A stretch of DNA of 64,000 nt from Streptomyces rubrogriseus (GCF_027947575.1 NZ_CP116256.1:4898001-4962000); one strand, 5' to 3'; shown: positions 33,921 through 43,366, numbered from the stretch's first letter. The notes: generated from the letters alone by a model not told the origin. Made by a program: numbers and translations.

Positions 33921-34865
33921 ATGACCGACGACTCCACAGCCCCGAACCGCTCCTGCGATCGGAACCCGGTCCCCGGGTTGCCGCTGTACGACCTTGCGGG
34001 TTTCACTCACCGCTGGGTCGACGCGGAAGGCATCCGGCTTCACGCCGTGGAAGGCGGCCGGCCGGCCGGTCCCACCGTCGCCCTGCTCGCCGGATTCCCG
34101 CAGACCTGGTGGGCTTGGCGAAAGGTGATGCCGGGCCTTGCGGAGCGATTCCGTGTGATCGCGATCGATCTGCCGGGTCAGGGCCACTCCGACCGCCCCC
34201 GCGGGGGCTACGACACGCACACCGTCGCTTCACGTGTCCAGGCCGCGCTGACCGCGCTCGACGTTCCGAAGTACTGGCTCGTCGCCCACGACGTCGGGGC
34301 CTGGGTCGCCTTCTCGCTGGCCCTGAAGTACGAAGAGCGCCTGCACGGTGTCGCTCTGCTTGACGCGGGCATCCCCGGAATCACCCTGCCGGACTCCGTC
34401 CCAACGGACCCCGAACGGGCCTGGAAGACCTGGCACTTCGCCTTCCACCTGGTGCCCGAACTCCCCGAGACCCTGCTCAGGGGCCGCGAGCGTGACTACG
34501 TCGGCTGGTTCTTGAAGGTCAAGGCCCTGTCCCCGGACACCTTCGACGGCGCCGAGATCGACCACTACGCCGCCGCCCTCGCGGCCGAGGGGGGTCTCTC
34601 GGCGTCTCTCGCCTACTACCGCGACGCCGCGGAATCAGCACGTAGGAATCATGACGCTCTCGAACGAGGGCACCTGACCGTCCCGGTCCTGGGAATCTCC
34701 AGCTCCCACGGCTCGATACCCGACATGGCCGCCTCCATCAGCCCGTGGGCGGAGAACGCGACCGGCGTCCTCGTCCCCCGGGCCGGACACTTCATTCCCG
34801 ACGAGCAGCCCGAGGCGACCGTGGACGTGTTGACCGCGTTCATCGATCACGAGCGTGCCGAGTAG
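33921..34865 (+). CDS. alpha/beta hydrolase, epoxide hydrolase / haloacetate dehalogenase type
   Basis: 314 residues. Oxyanion-hole HGxP equivalent AGFPQTWWAWRKVMPGLAE, nucleophile elbow VAHDVGAWVAF with Asp (not Ser) as in epoxide hydrolases and dehalogenases, lid region with AWKTWHFAFHL, and terminal His in PRAGHFIPDEQP. The nucleophilic Asp rules out an ordinary esterase. Controlled by the divergent TetR regulator (inference). Confidence 0.88.
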   Translation: MTDDSTAPNRSCDRNPVPGLPLYDLAGFTHRWVDAEGIRLHAVEGGRPAGPTVALLAGFPQTWWAWRKVMPGLAERFRVIAIDLPGQGHSDRPRGGYDTHTVASRVQAALTALDVPKYWLVAHDVGAWVAFSLALKYEERLHGVALLDAGIPGITLPDSVPTDPERAWKTWHFAFHLVPELPETLLRGRERDYVGWFLKVKALSPDTFDGAEIDHYAAALAAEGGLSASLAYYRDAAESARRNHDALERGHLTVPVLGISSSHGSIPDMAASISPWAENATGVLVPRAGHFIPDEQPEATVDVLTAFIDHERAE

Positions 34866-34992
34866 TCGGCGACGCGGCGGCCGGCCCGGTGACCTCGGCG
34901 GGATCGGCCGGCAGCCGTGCCCCGGCATGGTCAACCCCGGTCAGGGCGCGTGAGGTCGCCGGGAACGTGATCCGGGTGACGACACCGGCCCG

Positions 34993-35733
34993 TCAGCGCC
35001 TCGGACCGGGCAGTTCCCGCGGCTCGATCCGCTCCTCCACCGCCGTGTCGCCGTCGCGGACGACCACGTAGGCGCCCTTGCCCGGGACTTCGGTGACCGC
35101 CTCGGTCAGTTCGGTGCCGCGGTAGACGAGGCCCACCCCGTCGTCCGTGCAGTGGGCCGTCGGGAGGGTGCCGTCGGCGACGAGGCGGTGGATCAGCGGA
35201 CGGCGGCCCGGGTCGACGTCGTAGTGGACGCCGTTGCCGTAGGGCAGGAAGTCCAACGCGTCGGTGATCGGGCGCAGTTCGGGACCGAAGGAATCGGTGG
35301 CGCCGCCCCGGAACCAGCACAGCGAGCCCGCGCTCACGCCGCTGAGCACGACGCCCGCCTCCCACGCCTTGCGCATGATCCGGTCGAGGCCGTGCACGCG
35401 CCACACGGCCAGCAGGTTGGCCACCGATCCGCCCATCACCCAGACGACGTCCTGGGCGAGCACGGTCTCCTCGACGTCCTCGACGTTGGGCATGGGGAAC
35501 AGGTGCAGCGGCGTCAGGTCGAACCCGGCGACCCGGGCGGCCTCCGTCATGCGGGCGGTGAAGTGCTCGGCGTCCCCTATGGCGGTGCCCACGTACAGGA
35601 CGCGGGGGCGCCGGCCGTGCGCGCCCGAGAGGTCCACCGCGTGATGGACCAGGGCGTCGAAGGCCACCATGGTCCGGCCGCCCGCGCGATGACCGCCCGA
35701 GGTGGCGAGGATGGTGGGTTCCGGTGCCGTCAT
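34993..35733 (-). CDS. peptidase E / cyanophycinase-like S51 family protein
   Basis: 246 residues. Class I glutamine amidotransferase-like fold with nucleophile elbow GVSAGSLCWF (Ser in SAGS) and VWVMGGSVANLL for the upstream Gly-rich turn; catalytic His possibly in PTAHCTDDG. Family S51 includes alpha-aspartyl dipeptidase and cyanophycinase. No cyanophycin genes are nearby, so an Asp-dipeptidase role is more likely. Downstream of the LysR gene by 9 bp, perhaps co-transcribed. Confidence 0.85.
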   Translation of the reverse strand: MTAPEPTILATSGGHRAGGRTMVAFDALVHHAVDLSGAHGRRPRVLYVGTAIGDAEHFTARMTEAARVAGFDLTPLHLFPMPNVEDVEETVLAQDVVWVMGGSVANLLAVWRVHGLDRIMRKAWEAGVVLSGVSAGSLCWFRGGATDSFGPELRPITDALDFLPYGNGVHYDVDPGRRPLIHRLVADGTLPTAHCTDDGVGLVYRGTELTEAVTEVPGKGAYVVVRDGDTAVEERIEPRELPGPRR

Positions 35734-35742
35734 GCGGTGATC

Positions 35743-36678
35743 CTAACGACGGCTGGACGGCGGCAGCTGGGCCGGGCTCACCTGCTCGCCCAGTACCTCG
35801 GCCATGAACTGCACGAGCCAGCGCTGGGCCGGGCTGCGCGAGGACTCGTGCCGCGCGTACAGGGCGATCTCGATGGGTTCGGTCTCGAACGGCAGCCGCA
35901 CCAGGCGCACCCGGTGGGACGCGGTGAAGACCTCGCCGACGTACTCGGGGACGATGGCCACCAGGTCGGTCTGCTCCAGCAGGTAGGGCAGCATCGAGAA
36001 GCGGGTGGCGTCCACGGCCACCCGTTCCAGGAGCCCGTGCGCGCCCAGCAGTGCCCTGGGCGTGACGTGGCCGCTCGGTCCGAACACCGTCGCGTGGTGC
36101 TCGGCGGCGAGGTCCGCCGCTGTGACCGCGTCGCCGCGCACCCGCGGATGGTCGGCCGCGACCATCAGGACGTAGCGCTCGCGGAAGAGCGGGATGCGCA
36201 CGGTGAGGTGCGAGGTGATCACCGGGGTGGCCACGAACGCGTCGAGGTCGCCGCGGCGCAGCTGGCCCTCGGCGTCCTCCACGTCGAAGGGGCGGACGGT
36301 GAAGGACACGCCCGGCGCCCGCTCGCGCGCGGTGGCCACGAGCCTCGGCAGCAGCGTCGCCTCACCGAGGTCGGACAGGGCGATGGTGAACCGGCCCGAC
36401 ATGCTCCCGGCGTCGAAGAGGTCGCCCTGGCGGACCGTCCCGTCGATCTCGGCCAGCGCGCGCTGGAGCGGCAGGTACAGCCGCCGTGCGCCGGCGGTGG
36501 GGGACAGCCCGCGTCCGTTGCGGCGGAACAGCTCGTCGTCGAAGTGCCGCCGCAGCTTGCCCAGGCTGTAGCTGACCGTGGGCTGCGTGACGTGGAGCGT
36601 CTCGGCGGTGGCCGTGACGCTGCCCGTCTCGTAGAGCAGTACGAACACACGGGCCAGGTTGAGATCGAAGGTGCCCAT
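35743..36678 (-). CDS. LysR-family regulator, divergent to the benzoylformate operon
   Basis: 311 residues from ATG 36676-36678. HTH: LNLARVFVLLYETGSVTATA, ETLHVTQPTVSYSLGKLRRH; effector domain with RFTIALSDLGEATLLPRL, YVLMVAADHPRVRG. Nod-box/SyrM-like branch that often senses aromatic acids. An ATAT-N11-ATAT pattern (36677-36695, a T-N11-A type) overlaps this start; an alternative ATG at 36711 exists. It probably activates mdlC and downstream genes in response to benzoylformate or benzoate. Confidence 0.88.
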   Translation of the reverse strand: MGTFDLNLARVFVLLYETGSVTATAETLHVTQPTVSYSLGKLRRHFDDELFRRNGRGLSPTAGARRLYLPLQRALAEIDGTVRQGDLFDAGSMSGRFTIALSDLGEATLLPRLVATARERAPGVSFTVRPFDVEDAEGQLRRGDLDAFVATPVITSHLTVRIPLFRERYVLMVAADHPRVRGDAVTAADLAAEHHATVFGPSGHVTPRALLGAHGLLERVAVDATRFSMLPYLLEQTDLVAIVPEYVGEVFTASHRVRLVRLPFETEPIEIALYARHESSRSPAQRWLVQFMAEVLGEQVSPAQLPPSSRR

Positions 36679-36772
36679 ATCGACGAACTCTATATCGGAG
36701 TGGCGAAACATCTATTGGTGCCCATGTCGCGGGGTGCCTAGCGTGTGCCGCGTCACTTCGAAAGGAACGTCC

Positions 36773-38353
36773 GTGCCATCCGTGCGTCGTGTCTCCCACG
36801 AACTCCTGGAGCGCCAGGGGCTCACCACCGTCTTCGGCAATCCGGGCTCCAACGAGCTGCCCTTCCTCGCCGAGCTGCCCGACGGCTTCCGCTACGTCCT
36901 CGGTCTGCACGAGGGCGCCGTGGTGGGGATGGCGGACGGGTACGCCCAGGCGACCGGTCGCCCGGTGCTGGTCAACCTGCACGCCGCCTCCGGTTCGGGC
37001 AACGCCATGGGCGCCCTGACGAACGCCGTCGCCTCCCGTACGCCGCTCGTGGTGGTGGCCGGGCAGCAGGTGCGCCCCGCCATCGGCCCCGAGGCCAACC
37101 TGGCCAGCGTCGACGCACCCGCCCTGATGAAGCCGCTGGTCGGCTGGGCGGCGGAACCGGCGTGCGCCGGGGACGTGCCGCGCGCGCTCGCCCAGGCCGT
37201 CTTCGAGGCGCGGCTGCAGCGTCGGCCCACCTACCTGTCCGTGCCGTACGACGACTGGTCGGCCGAGGTCGACGACAACGCCCTGGCCGTGCTCGACCGG
37301 CGGGTGCTGCGGGCCGCGGTGCCCGGCGGCGAGCAGCGCCGGTGGCTCGTGGAGCAGGTCGCCTCGGCCCGGCGCCCCGCGCTCGTGCTGGGCGGCGACA
37401 TCGACTCGGCCGGCCGGTTCGACGACGCGGTGCGGCTGGCCGAGCGGCTGGGCGGTCCGGTGTGGGCGGCGCCCTCGCAGTTCCGGCTGCCGTTCCCGAA
37501 CCGGCATCCGCTGTTCCGGGGCGTGCTGCCCGCCGGGATCGCACCGGTCTCCGAGGCGTTCGAGGGCCATGACCTAGTGCTCGTGCTGGGCGCGCCGGTC
37601 TTCCGCTACCACGAGCACCTGCCCGGCCGGTACCTGCCCGAGGGCACCCGGCTGATCCAGGTGACCGACGACGCCTCCGCCGCCGCGCGGGCGCCGATGG
37701 GCGAGGCGCTGGTCGCCGACCCGGGTGCCGTCGTCGACGTACTCCTGGAGGCGCTCGACGCCGCCGACAGGCCCGCGGATCCCTACCGGCCGGTGCCCGA
37801 GCCGCTCACCGCCGAGGGCCCGGCGCTCCATCCGGAGCAGGTCTTCGGCGCGCTGCGCGAGGAGATGCCCGAGGACACCGCGTACGTCGTCGAGTCGACG
37901 TCGACCAACGCGGCGTGGTGGCGCCAGATGGACCTGCGCCGCCAGGGCTCCTACTACTTCCCGGCGGCCGGAGGGCTCGGTTTCGGGCTGCCCGGCGCGG
38001 TGGGCGTCGCGATGGCCCAGCCCGACCGCCCGGTGGTCGGCGTGATCGGGGACGGCTCGGCCAACTACGGCATCACCGCGCTGTGGACGGCCGCGCAGCA
38101 CCGGGTCCCGCTCACCGTCGTCCTGCTGCGCAACGGCACGTACGGGGCGCTGCGCTGGTTCGGTGGGCTGCTCGGCGTGCCCGACGCGCCGGGACTCGAC
38201 ATCCCCGGCCTCGACTTCACCCGCATCGCGGAGGGCTACGGCGTCCGCGCCCAGCACGTCGGCTCGGTGGCCGAGCTGCGCGCCGCGCTCGCCGAGACAC
38301 CCGAGCACCCCCGGCTGATCCAGGTCGACACGGCGCTCACCACGCCCTCCTGA
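36773..38353 (+). CDS. mdlC: benzoylformate decarboxylase (ThDP-dependent)
   Basis: Decarboxylates benzoylformate (phenylglyoxylate) to benzaldehyde. 526 residues, nearly the length of Pseudomonas MdlC. N-terminal FGNPGSNELPFL and GLHEGAVVGMADGYAQATG with the ThDP-activating Glu, catalytic-site Ser in NLHAASGSGN, and ThDP-binding IGDGSANYGITALWTAAQ. Start GTG at 36773 with AAAGGA 7 nt upstream. First gene of a three-gene operon with an aldehyde dehydrogenase and an aromatic acid permease. Confidence 0.93.
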   Translation: MPSVRRVSHELLERQGLTTVFGNPGSNELPFLAELPDGFRYVLGLHEGAVVGMADGYAQATGRPVLVNLHAASGSGNAMGALTNAVASRTPLVVVAGQQVRPAIGPEANLASVDAPALMKPLVGWAAEPACAGDVPRALAQAVFEARLQRRPTYLSVPYDDWSAEVDDNALAVLDRRVLRAAVPGGEQRRWLVEQVASARRPALVLGGDIDSAGRFDDAVRLAERLGGPVWAAPSQFRLPFPNRHPLFRGVLPAGIAPVSEAFEGHDLVLVLGAPVFRYHEHLPGRYLPEGTRLIQVTDDASAAARAPMGEALVADPGAVVDVLLEALDAADRPADPYRPVPEPLTAEGPALHPEQVFGALREEMPEDTAYVVESTSTNAAWWRQMDLRRQGSYYFPAAGGLGFGLPGAVGVAMAQPDRPVVGVIGDGSANYGITALWTAAQHRVPLTVVLLRNGTYGALRWFGGLLGVPDAPGLDIPGLDFTRIAEGYGVRAQHVGSVAELRAALAETPEHPRLIQVDTALTTPS

Positions 38354-38399
38354 ACCGACTCGCGACACCACACCGAAGACCCCGACGAGAGGGAAGACG

Positions 38400-39854
38400 A
38401 TGACACTCCTGGACAGCGCCGTCTGGGGCGGGAAGTTCTACAGCGAAGGCTGGCAGGACTCCCCCACCGAGCAGCCGGTGACCGAGCCCGCCACCGGCGA
38501 CCGGCTCGGCACGGTGGGCCTGGCCTCGGCCGAGGACGTGAACCGCGCCGCCGCCCGGGCCGCCGAGGCCCAGCGCGCGTGGGCGGCGACCTCGCCGCAG
38601 CAGCGGGCGGCCGTACTGCGGCGCGCGGGTGAGCTGTTCACCGAGCACGCCGCCGAGATCGAGGACTGGCTGGTGCGCGAGGCCGGCTCGGTGCGGTCCA
38701 AGGCGGGCTTCGAGGCGGGGCTGGCGATCGGCGAGTGCTTCGAGTGCGCCGGGCTGCCGACGCACCCCCAGGGCGAGGTACTCACCTCGGAGGAGTCCCG
38801 CTGGTCGCTCGCCCGGCGCCGCCCCGCCGGTGTCGTCAGCGTGATCGCGCCCTTCAACTTCCCGCTCATCCTCGGTCTGCGGTCGGTGGCCCCCGCGCTG
38901 GCGCTCGGCAACGCCGTGCTGCTGAAGCCGGACCCGCGCACCGCGGTGAGCGGCGGTGTCGTCATCGCCCGGATCTTCGAGGAGGCGGGGCTTCCGGCCG
39001 GTGTCCTGCACCTGCTGCCGGGCGACGGGTCGGTCGGCCGGGCGGTCGTGGAGGCACCCGAGGTGCGGGTGATCTCGTTCACCGGTTCCACGCCGGTCGG
39101 ACGGGCGATCGGCGAGCAGGCCGGGCGGCTGCTGAAGCGGGCGCACCTGGAGCTGGGCGGCAACAACGCGCTGGTCGTGCTGCCCGGCGCGGACGTGGCG
39201 AAGGCGGCCTCGGCGGGCGCGTTCGGCTCGTATCTGCACCAGGGGCAGATCTGCATGACGACCGGCCGGCACATCGTGCACGAGTCGCTGGTCGAGGAGT
39301 ACACCGCCGCTCTCGCCGCGAAGGCCGAGGCGCTGCCGGTGGGCGACCCGGCGCGTCAGGACGTGGCGCTGGGCCCGATCATCGACCGGCGGCAGCTGGA
39401 GCGGGTGCACGGCATCGTCACCGACAGCGTCGCGGCGGGCGCCAAGGTCGCCGCGGGCGGCGAGATCGACGGCGCCGGATACCGCGCCACCGTCCTGACC
39501 GGCCTGACGACGGACATGCCGGCCTGGCGCGAGGAGATCTTCGGCCCGGTCGCGCCCGTCATCTCCTTCGCCACCACGGAGGAGGCCGCGCGGATCGTCA
39601 ACGACTGCGAGTACGGACTGTCGGTCGGCATCCTCGGCGACGTCGGTACGGCGATGAAGCTCGCCGACCGGATCGACTCCGGCAAGGTGCACATCAACGA
39701 GCAGACGGTCAGCGACGAGCCCAACGCCCCCTTCGGCGGGGTCAAGGCGTCGGGCACCGGCTCCCGGTTCGGCGGCGCCGCGGCCAACGTGGAGGCGTTC
39801 ACCGAGACCCAGTGGCTCACGGTCCGCCCGGACATCGCCGACTACCCGTTCTGA
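38400..39854 (+). CDS. benzaldehyde dehydrogenase (ALDH superfamily)
   Basis: Oxidises benzaldehyde to benzoate with NAD(P). 484 residues. Cofactor motif FTGSTPVGRAI, catalytic Glu in LELGGNNALVVL, catalytic Cys in HQGQICMTTGRH, and EIFGPVAP near the C-terminus. The position between benzoylformate decarboxylase and an aromatic acid permease makes benzaldehyde the likely substrate; vanillin-type aldehydes are alternatives. RBS GAGAGGGAAG just upstream. Confidence 0.92.
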   Translation: MTLLDSAVWGGKFYSEGWQDSPTEQPVTEPATGDRLGTVGLASAEDVNRAAARAAEAQRAWAATSPQQRAAVLRRAGELFTEHAAEIEDWLVREAGSVRSKAGFEAGLAIGECFECAGLPTHPQGEVLTSEESRWSLARRRPAGVVSVIAPFNFPLILGLRSVAPALALGNAVLLKPDPRTAVSGGVVIARIFEEAGLPAGVLHLLPGDGSVGRAVVEAPEVRVISFTGSTPVGRAIGEQAGRLLKRAHLELGGNNALVVLPGADVAKAASAGAFGSYLHQGQICMTTGRHIVHESLVEEYTAALAAKAEALPVGDPARQDVALGPIIDRRQLERVHGIVTDSVAAGAKVAAGGEIDGAGYRATVLTGLTTDMPAWREEIFGPVAPVISFATTEEAARIVNDCEYGLSVGILGDVGTAMKLADRIDSGKVHINEQTVSDEPNAPFGGVKASGTGSRFGGAAANVEAFTETQWLTVRPDIADYPF

Positions 39855-39946
39855 TCCCTCCGGTCACCCCTACCGGTCCCACCCCCGGCCGCCCCGGCCG
39901 GTCCGGCTCCGCTCACTCACACCCGTCCCCCGGGGGGAGAGTCACC

Positions 39947-41218
39947 ATGGCTTCCACCACCACGTCCGGCGCGCCCGCGCAGACCGGCCGCGCCGTCGGC
40001 GGCACCTGGACGGTGATCCTGTGCTGGATCACCGTCCTGCTGGAGGGCTACGACCTCGTCGTCCTCGGCGCCATCATCCCCACCCTGCTCAAGACCCACC
40101 ACCTCGGCATGACCGCGGGCGACGCGACCACCATCGCGACGCTCTCGCTGGTGGGCGTCGCCATCGGCGCGGTCTGCGTCGGTCCGCTGGCCGACCGGCT
40201 GGGCCGCCGTCGCCTGCTCATCGGCTCGGTCGTGCTCTTCTCGGTCCTCACCATCGTGGTGCCGCTGGCGAACTCCGTCGCGATGTTCGCCGCGCTGCGC
40301 CTCCTCGCCGGTCTGGGCCTGGGCGCCTGTATGCCGGTCTCGCTCACGATGATGGCCGAGCACATGCCGGCCAGCCGCCGGGCACGGGCCAGCACCCTGA
40401 CGATGACCGGCTACCACACCGGTGCGGTGATCACCTCGCTGCTGGCCCTCCAGGTGTCCGACAACTGGGAGATCCTCTTCTACCTGCTCGGCGTCGTCGG
40501 CCTGGTGATCGCCGCGATCCAGTGGTTCAAGCTGCCGGAGTCGGCGGCCTTCGAGCGGGCCAAGCGGGACGGGGCGCAGCGGGTGCCGTTCACCGAGCTG
40601 CTCAAGCCGGCGTACCTGCGCGCGGGCATCGGCATCTGGGTCGCCTCGTTCATGGGTCTGCTGCTGGTCTACGGCCTCAACACCTGGCTGCCCAAGCTGA
40701 TGAACGACGCGGGCTACCCCGTGCCGACGGCCGTGACCCAGCTCCTGGTGCTCAACATCGGCGGGGTCGTCGGCCTGGTCCTGGGCGGGTACGTCGCCGA
40801 CCGGCGGGGCATCAAGGGCACCACGATGGTCTGGTTCGCCGTCTCGGTGCTCATGCTGGGGTGTCTGAGCATCAAGATGGAGAGCGACCTGCTGCTCAAC
40901 GTCGTGGTCTTCTTCACCGGCGTGTTCGTCTTCTCGGCCATGGTGCTCGTCTACGCGTACGTGACGCACTACTACCCGGCGTCCGTGCGCGGCACCGCGC
41001 TCGGCTCGGCGTCCGGGATCGGCCGGATCGGCTCGATCGTCGGCCCGTCGATCACCGGCGCGCTGGTCGCCTCGGGGGTCGGGCACCCGTGGGGCTTCTA
41101 CTTCTTCGCCGCGGTGGCGGTCCTCGGCTTCCTGGCCGTACTGACGCTGCCGCGCGGCGGCGGGGCCGAGCCGGCCGGGGCCACGGCGCCCGCGGCGCCC
41201 GCCGCACCGGCCGGGTGA
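39947..41218 (+). CDS. MFS aromatic acid:H+ symporter (AAHS family)
   Basis: 423 residues, 12 predicted membrane helices. Helix 1 contains LLEGYDLVVLGAIIPTLL, the D-rich helix-1 fingerprint of PcaK/BenK/MhpT transporters, then the MFS loop GPLADRLGRRR. Substrate by context: benzoylformate, mandelate or benzoate. ATG at 39947 with GGGGGGAGA upstream. Last gene of the operon, followed by a very strong terminator. Confidence 0.9.
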   Translation: MASTTTSGAPAQTGRAVGGTWTVILCWITVLLEGYDLVVLGAIIPTLLKTHHLGMTAGDATTIATLSLVGVAIGAVCVGPLADRLGRRRLLIGSVVLFSVLTIVVPLANSVAMFAALRLLAGLGLGACMPVSLTMMAEHMPASRRARASTLTMTGYHTGAVITSLLALQVSDNWEILFYLLGVVGLVIAAIQWFKLPESAAFERAKRDGAQRVPFTELLKPAYLRAGIGIWVASFMGLLLVYGLNTWLPKLMNDAGYPVPTAVTQLLVLNIGGVVGLVLGGYVADRRGIKGTTMVWFAVSVLMLGCLSIKMESDLLLNVVVFFTGVFVFSAMVLVYAYVTHYYPASVRGTALGSASGIGRIGSIVGPSITGALVASGVGHPWGFYFFAAVAVLGFLAVLTLPRGGGAEPAGATAPAAPAAPAG

Positions 41219-41239
41219 CGCCCTGAGGACATGAGGAAC

Positions 41240-41271
41240 GGGAGCAGTGGGCCGCGCGGCCCACTGCTCCC
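41240..41271. terminator. very strong bidirectional terminator
   Basis: GGGAGCAGTGGGCC and GGCCCACTGCTCCC flank GCGC; the whole 32-bp element is a perfect palindrome. It separates the aromatic permease (ends 41218) from the convergent PepSY lipoprotein (ends 41298). Confidence 0.9.
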
Positions 41272-41297
41272 GTCGGTGTCCGGGTGGGGGTGGTGTC

Positions 41298-42059
41298 TCA
41301 GTCCTTGTCGACCTTCTGGCTCAGCACCTTGCCGTTGGCCGCGTCGACCTCGACGGTGGTCTTGTTCCAGTTGCCCTTGTCGACCACGTCGACGCCCCAG
41401 ACGACCTGCTGGTTGTCGTTGTCGCCGAGTTCGACGTGGGTGACGGTGCCCTTGGCCTTGGCGGTGGCCGCCTTGACCGCCTGCTGCGGCGTCTGCTTGG
41501 CCTTGTCCAGCCACTCGGTGACCTGGGTCTTGTCGTCGGGGTCCTGGTCCGGGTCGACCATGGTGCGGAAGACCTTGCCGCTCACCGCGTCGATGTCGAT
41601 GCGGTGCAGGGTGCCGTCGGACTGGGCGACCTTGGCCTCCCACTCGGGGGCACCCTCACTGGGCGCGGGGTTCGGCATGCTGGGGCTCGGGGAGCCGGTC
41701 GGCGAGCCCGTCGGCGACGCCGTTGCGTCGGCCTCCACGCGCTTGAGTTCGAGGTCCACGAGCTTGCCCTCGGGGACCTCCTTGACGGCGGTGTCGGCGG
41801 CCTTGTCCCAGGTGACCTTCGTCGCGGAGACGAGGTCCTTGCGCTGGGTCTGGTCCTCGTTCATCGAGGGAGAGCCGGTGGGGGACGGGGACTGGGTATC
41901 GGTGCCGGTCGGGGAGGGAGACTCGGTCTGGGCCGCCTCCGCGACGCTGGAACGGGTCGTGTCGGCGTTCGTGCAGGCCGTCAGCAGCAGGACGGAGGCG
42001 CCCAGGGCACCGGTCACGGCCAGCGAACGCAAGGAGGGAAGTCGTCGTGCAGAGCTCAT
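41298..42059 (-). CDS. PepSY-domain lipoprotein
   Basis: 253 residues. Lipobox SVLLLTAC after a basic n-region; Ser/Pro/Thr-rich spacer with repeated SPTGS units (ESPSPTGTDTQSPSPTGSPS and SPTGSPTGSPSPS); two PepSY-like domains with WEAKVAQSDGTLHRIDIDAV and VWGVDVVDKGNWNKTTVEVD. PepSY proteins on the cell surface are proposed protease inhibitors. The proximity to the snapalysin gene is suggestive. ATG at 42057-42059. Confidence 0.85.
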   Translation of the reverse strand: MSSARRLPSLRSLAVTGALGASVLLLTACTNADTTRSSVAEAAQTESPSPTGTDTQSPSPTGSPSMNEDQTQRKDLVSATKVTWDKAADTAVKEVPEGKLVDLELKRVEADATASPTGSPTGSPSPSMPNPAPSEGAPEWEAKVAQSDGTLHRIDIDAVSGKVFRTMVDPDQDPDDKTQVTEWLDKAKQTPQQAVKAATAKAKGTVTHVELGDNDNQQVVWGVDVVDKGNWNKTTVEVDAANGKVLSQKVDKD

Positions 42060-42164
42060 AATGCTGTCCGTAACCGCTCCGTCACGCAGACACACCGCGA
42101 AAGTACGAAAATCACCCTATTAGCCGGGGGTGCGACCCGGCCGGCAGCGGGGCCTGCGGAGGCC

Positions 42165-43151
42165 TCAGCGGGCCCGCACGAACTCCACCCGGCCGCCTCC
42201 CGTGGCGGTCACCGGGCATCGGGGCAGCGTCCGGATCCCGCCCCCTTCCAGCCACTCCCGGTAGGCGGTGGACTGACGGGCGGCCTCCCAGTACGCGTCC
42301 TCCAGCGCGGGGAAGACGGCGTCCAGCTCGGCCCGGGTGCGGGCGGCCAGCAGCAGGCGTACGCCGAGGGGGTCGCCGTACAGGCGCCGCACCGCCGTGT
42401 CGGGGCGGGACTGGGAACTGGGCTGGCAGACCGTGACGACCTCGCCGGTGGCGACCAGGGAGGCGGCCGTGTGGTAGTCGCCGTGCAGCACCCGGGGGTT
42501 GAGGCCGACGGCGCGCAGCATGCGGTGCACGCCGTCCCATTCGCCGTCGACGGTGGGGTCGACCATCCACCGGTCGTCGGCGAGGTCGGCGAGGCCGACG
42601 ACGGGCCGGGCGGCCGCGGGGTGGTCCGCGGGCAGCATGACGAACTGCGGTTCGCGCTCGACCAGGACGCGCAGCCGCAGGTCCTCGGGGATGTGCAGCG
42701 CACATCCCTCGACCTCGTGCACGAAGGCGACGTCGAGCTGCCCGTCGGTCACCCGGCGCAGCAGCGCGTTGGCGGAGACGTCCATCTGCAGGGTCGGTTC
42801 CAGGCCCGGCCGTCTGAGCCGGCGCAGCCAGCCGGCCAGGGCCCGGCTGGCCGTGGAGCCGACCCGCAGCCTGCTGTCGCCGCCGGCCGCGGCGGCGCGG
42901 GCCTCGCGGACCAGGGTGTTCATGTCGGTCAGCAGCGGACGGGCCCGGCCGAGCACCGTCCGGCCGAGCGGGGTGGGGCGGCAGCCGGTGCGCTCCCGGG
43001 TGAACAGCGGTCCGCCCAGGGCCTGTTCGATGCGGGTCAACTGGGTGCTCAACGTGGGCTGCGCGACACCCAGTTGGCGTGCCGCCCGGTGCAGGCTGCC
43101 GGCGTCGGCGATGGCGCACAGTGCGCGTAGGTGCCTCACCTCGAGCTCCAT
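42165..43151 (-). CDS. LysR-family activator of snapalysin (SnpR-like)
   Basis: 328 residues. HTH MELEVRHLRALCAIADAGSL, HRAARQLGVAQPTLSTQL; effector domain through DRWMVDPTVDGEWDGVHRML. Divergent from the small neutral protease gene, the arrangement in which SnpR/MprR activates snpA in Streptomyces. A perfect T-N11-A operator is present between them. Confidence 0.9.
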   Translation of the reverse strand: MELEVRHLRALCAIADAGSLHRAARQLGVAQPTLSTQLTRIEQALGGPLFTRERTGCRPTPLGRTVLGRARPLLTDMNTLVREARAAAAGGDSRLRVGSTASRALAGWLRRLRRPGLEPTLQMDVSANALLRRVTDGQLDVAFVHEVEGCALHIPEDLRLRVLVEREPQFVMLPADHPAAARPVVGLADLADDRWMVDPTVDGEWDGVHRMLRAVGLNPRVLHGDYHTAASLVATGEVVTVCQPSSQSRPDTAVRRLYGDPLGVRLLLAARTRAELDAVFPALEDAYWEAARQSTAYREWLEGGGIRTLPRCPVTATGGGRVEFVRAR

Positions 43152-43258
43152 GCAGGGAGCGTAAAGCGGAACAGTTGGTTGCGCCAGGTGAACAAAACGC
43201 GGCGGATCAGGGCGAGTTCTGCACTCTGGTCAAAGCTGGAACGAGTGGCCGGGCGGCG

Positions 43259-43281
43259 GGTGATAGCCCGGTCCTATCACC
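43259..43281. promoter_or_regulatory. LysR operator between snpR-like and snpA genes
   Basis: GGTGATAG-cccggtc-CTATCACC: perfect 8-bp arms, 7-bp spacer, containing the LysR T-N11-A pattern. It lies 86 bp upstream of the snapalysin start and 108 bp from the LysR start. Confidence 0.8.
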
Positions 43282-43366
43282 TGTTGCCATCATCACAGCG
43301 GGCTCATGGGCGCCCCACACTCACCGATGACGACTTCTCCCCACTCCCCCACTCAAGGAGTCATCG

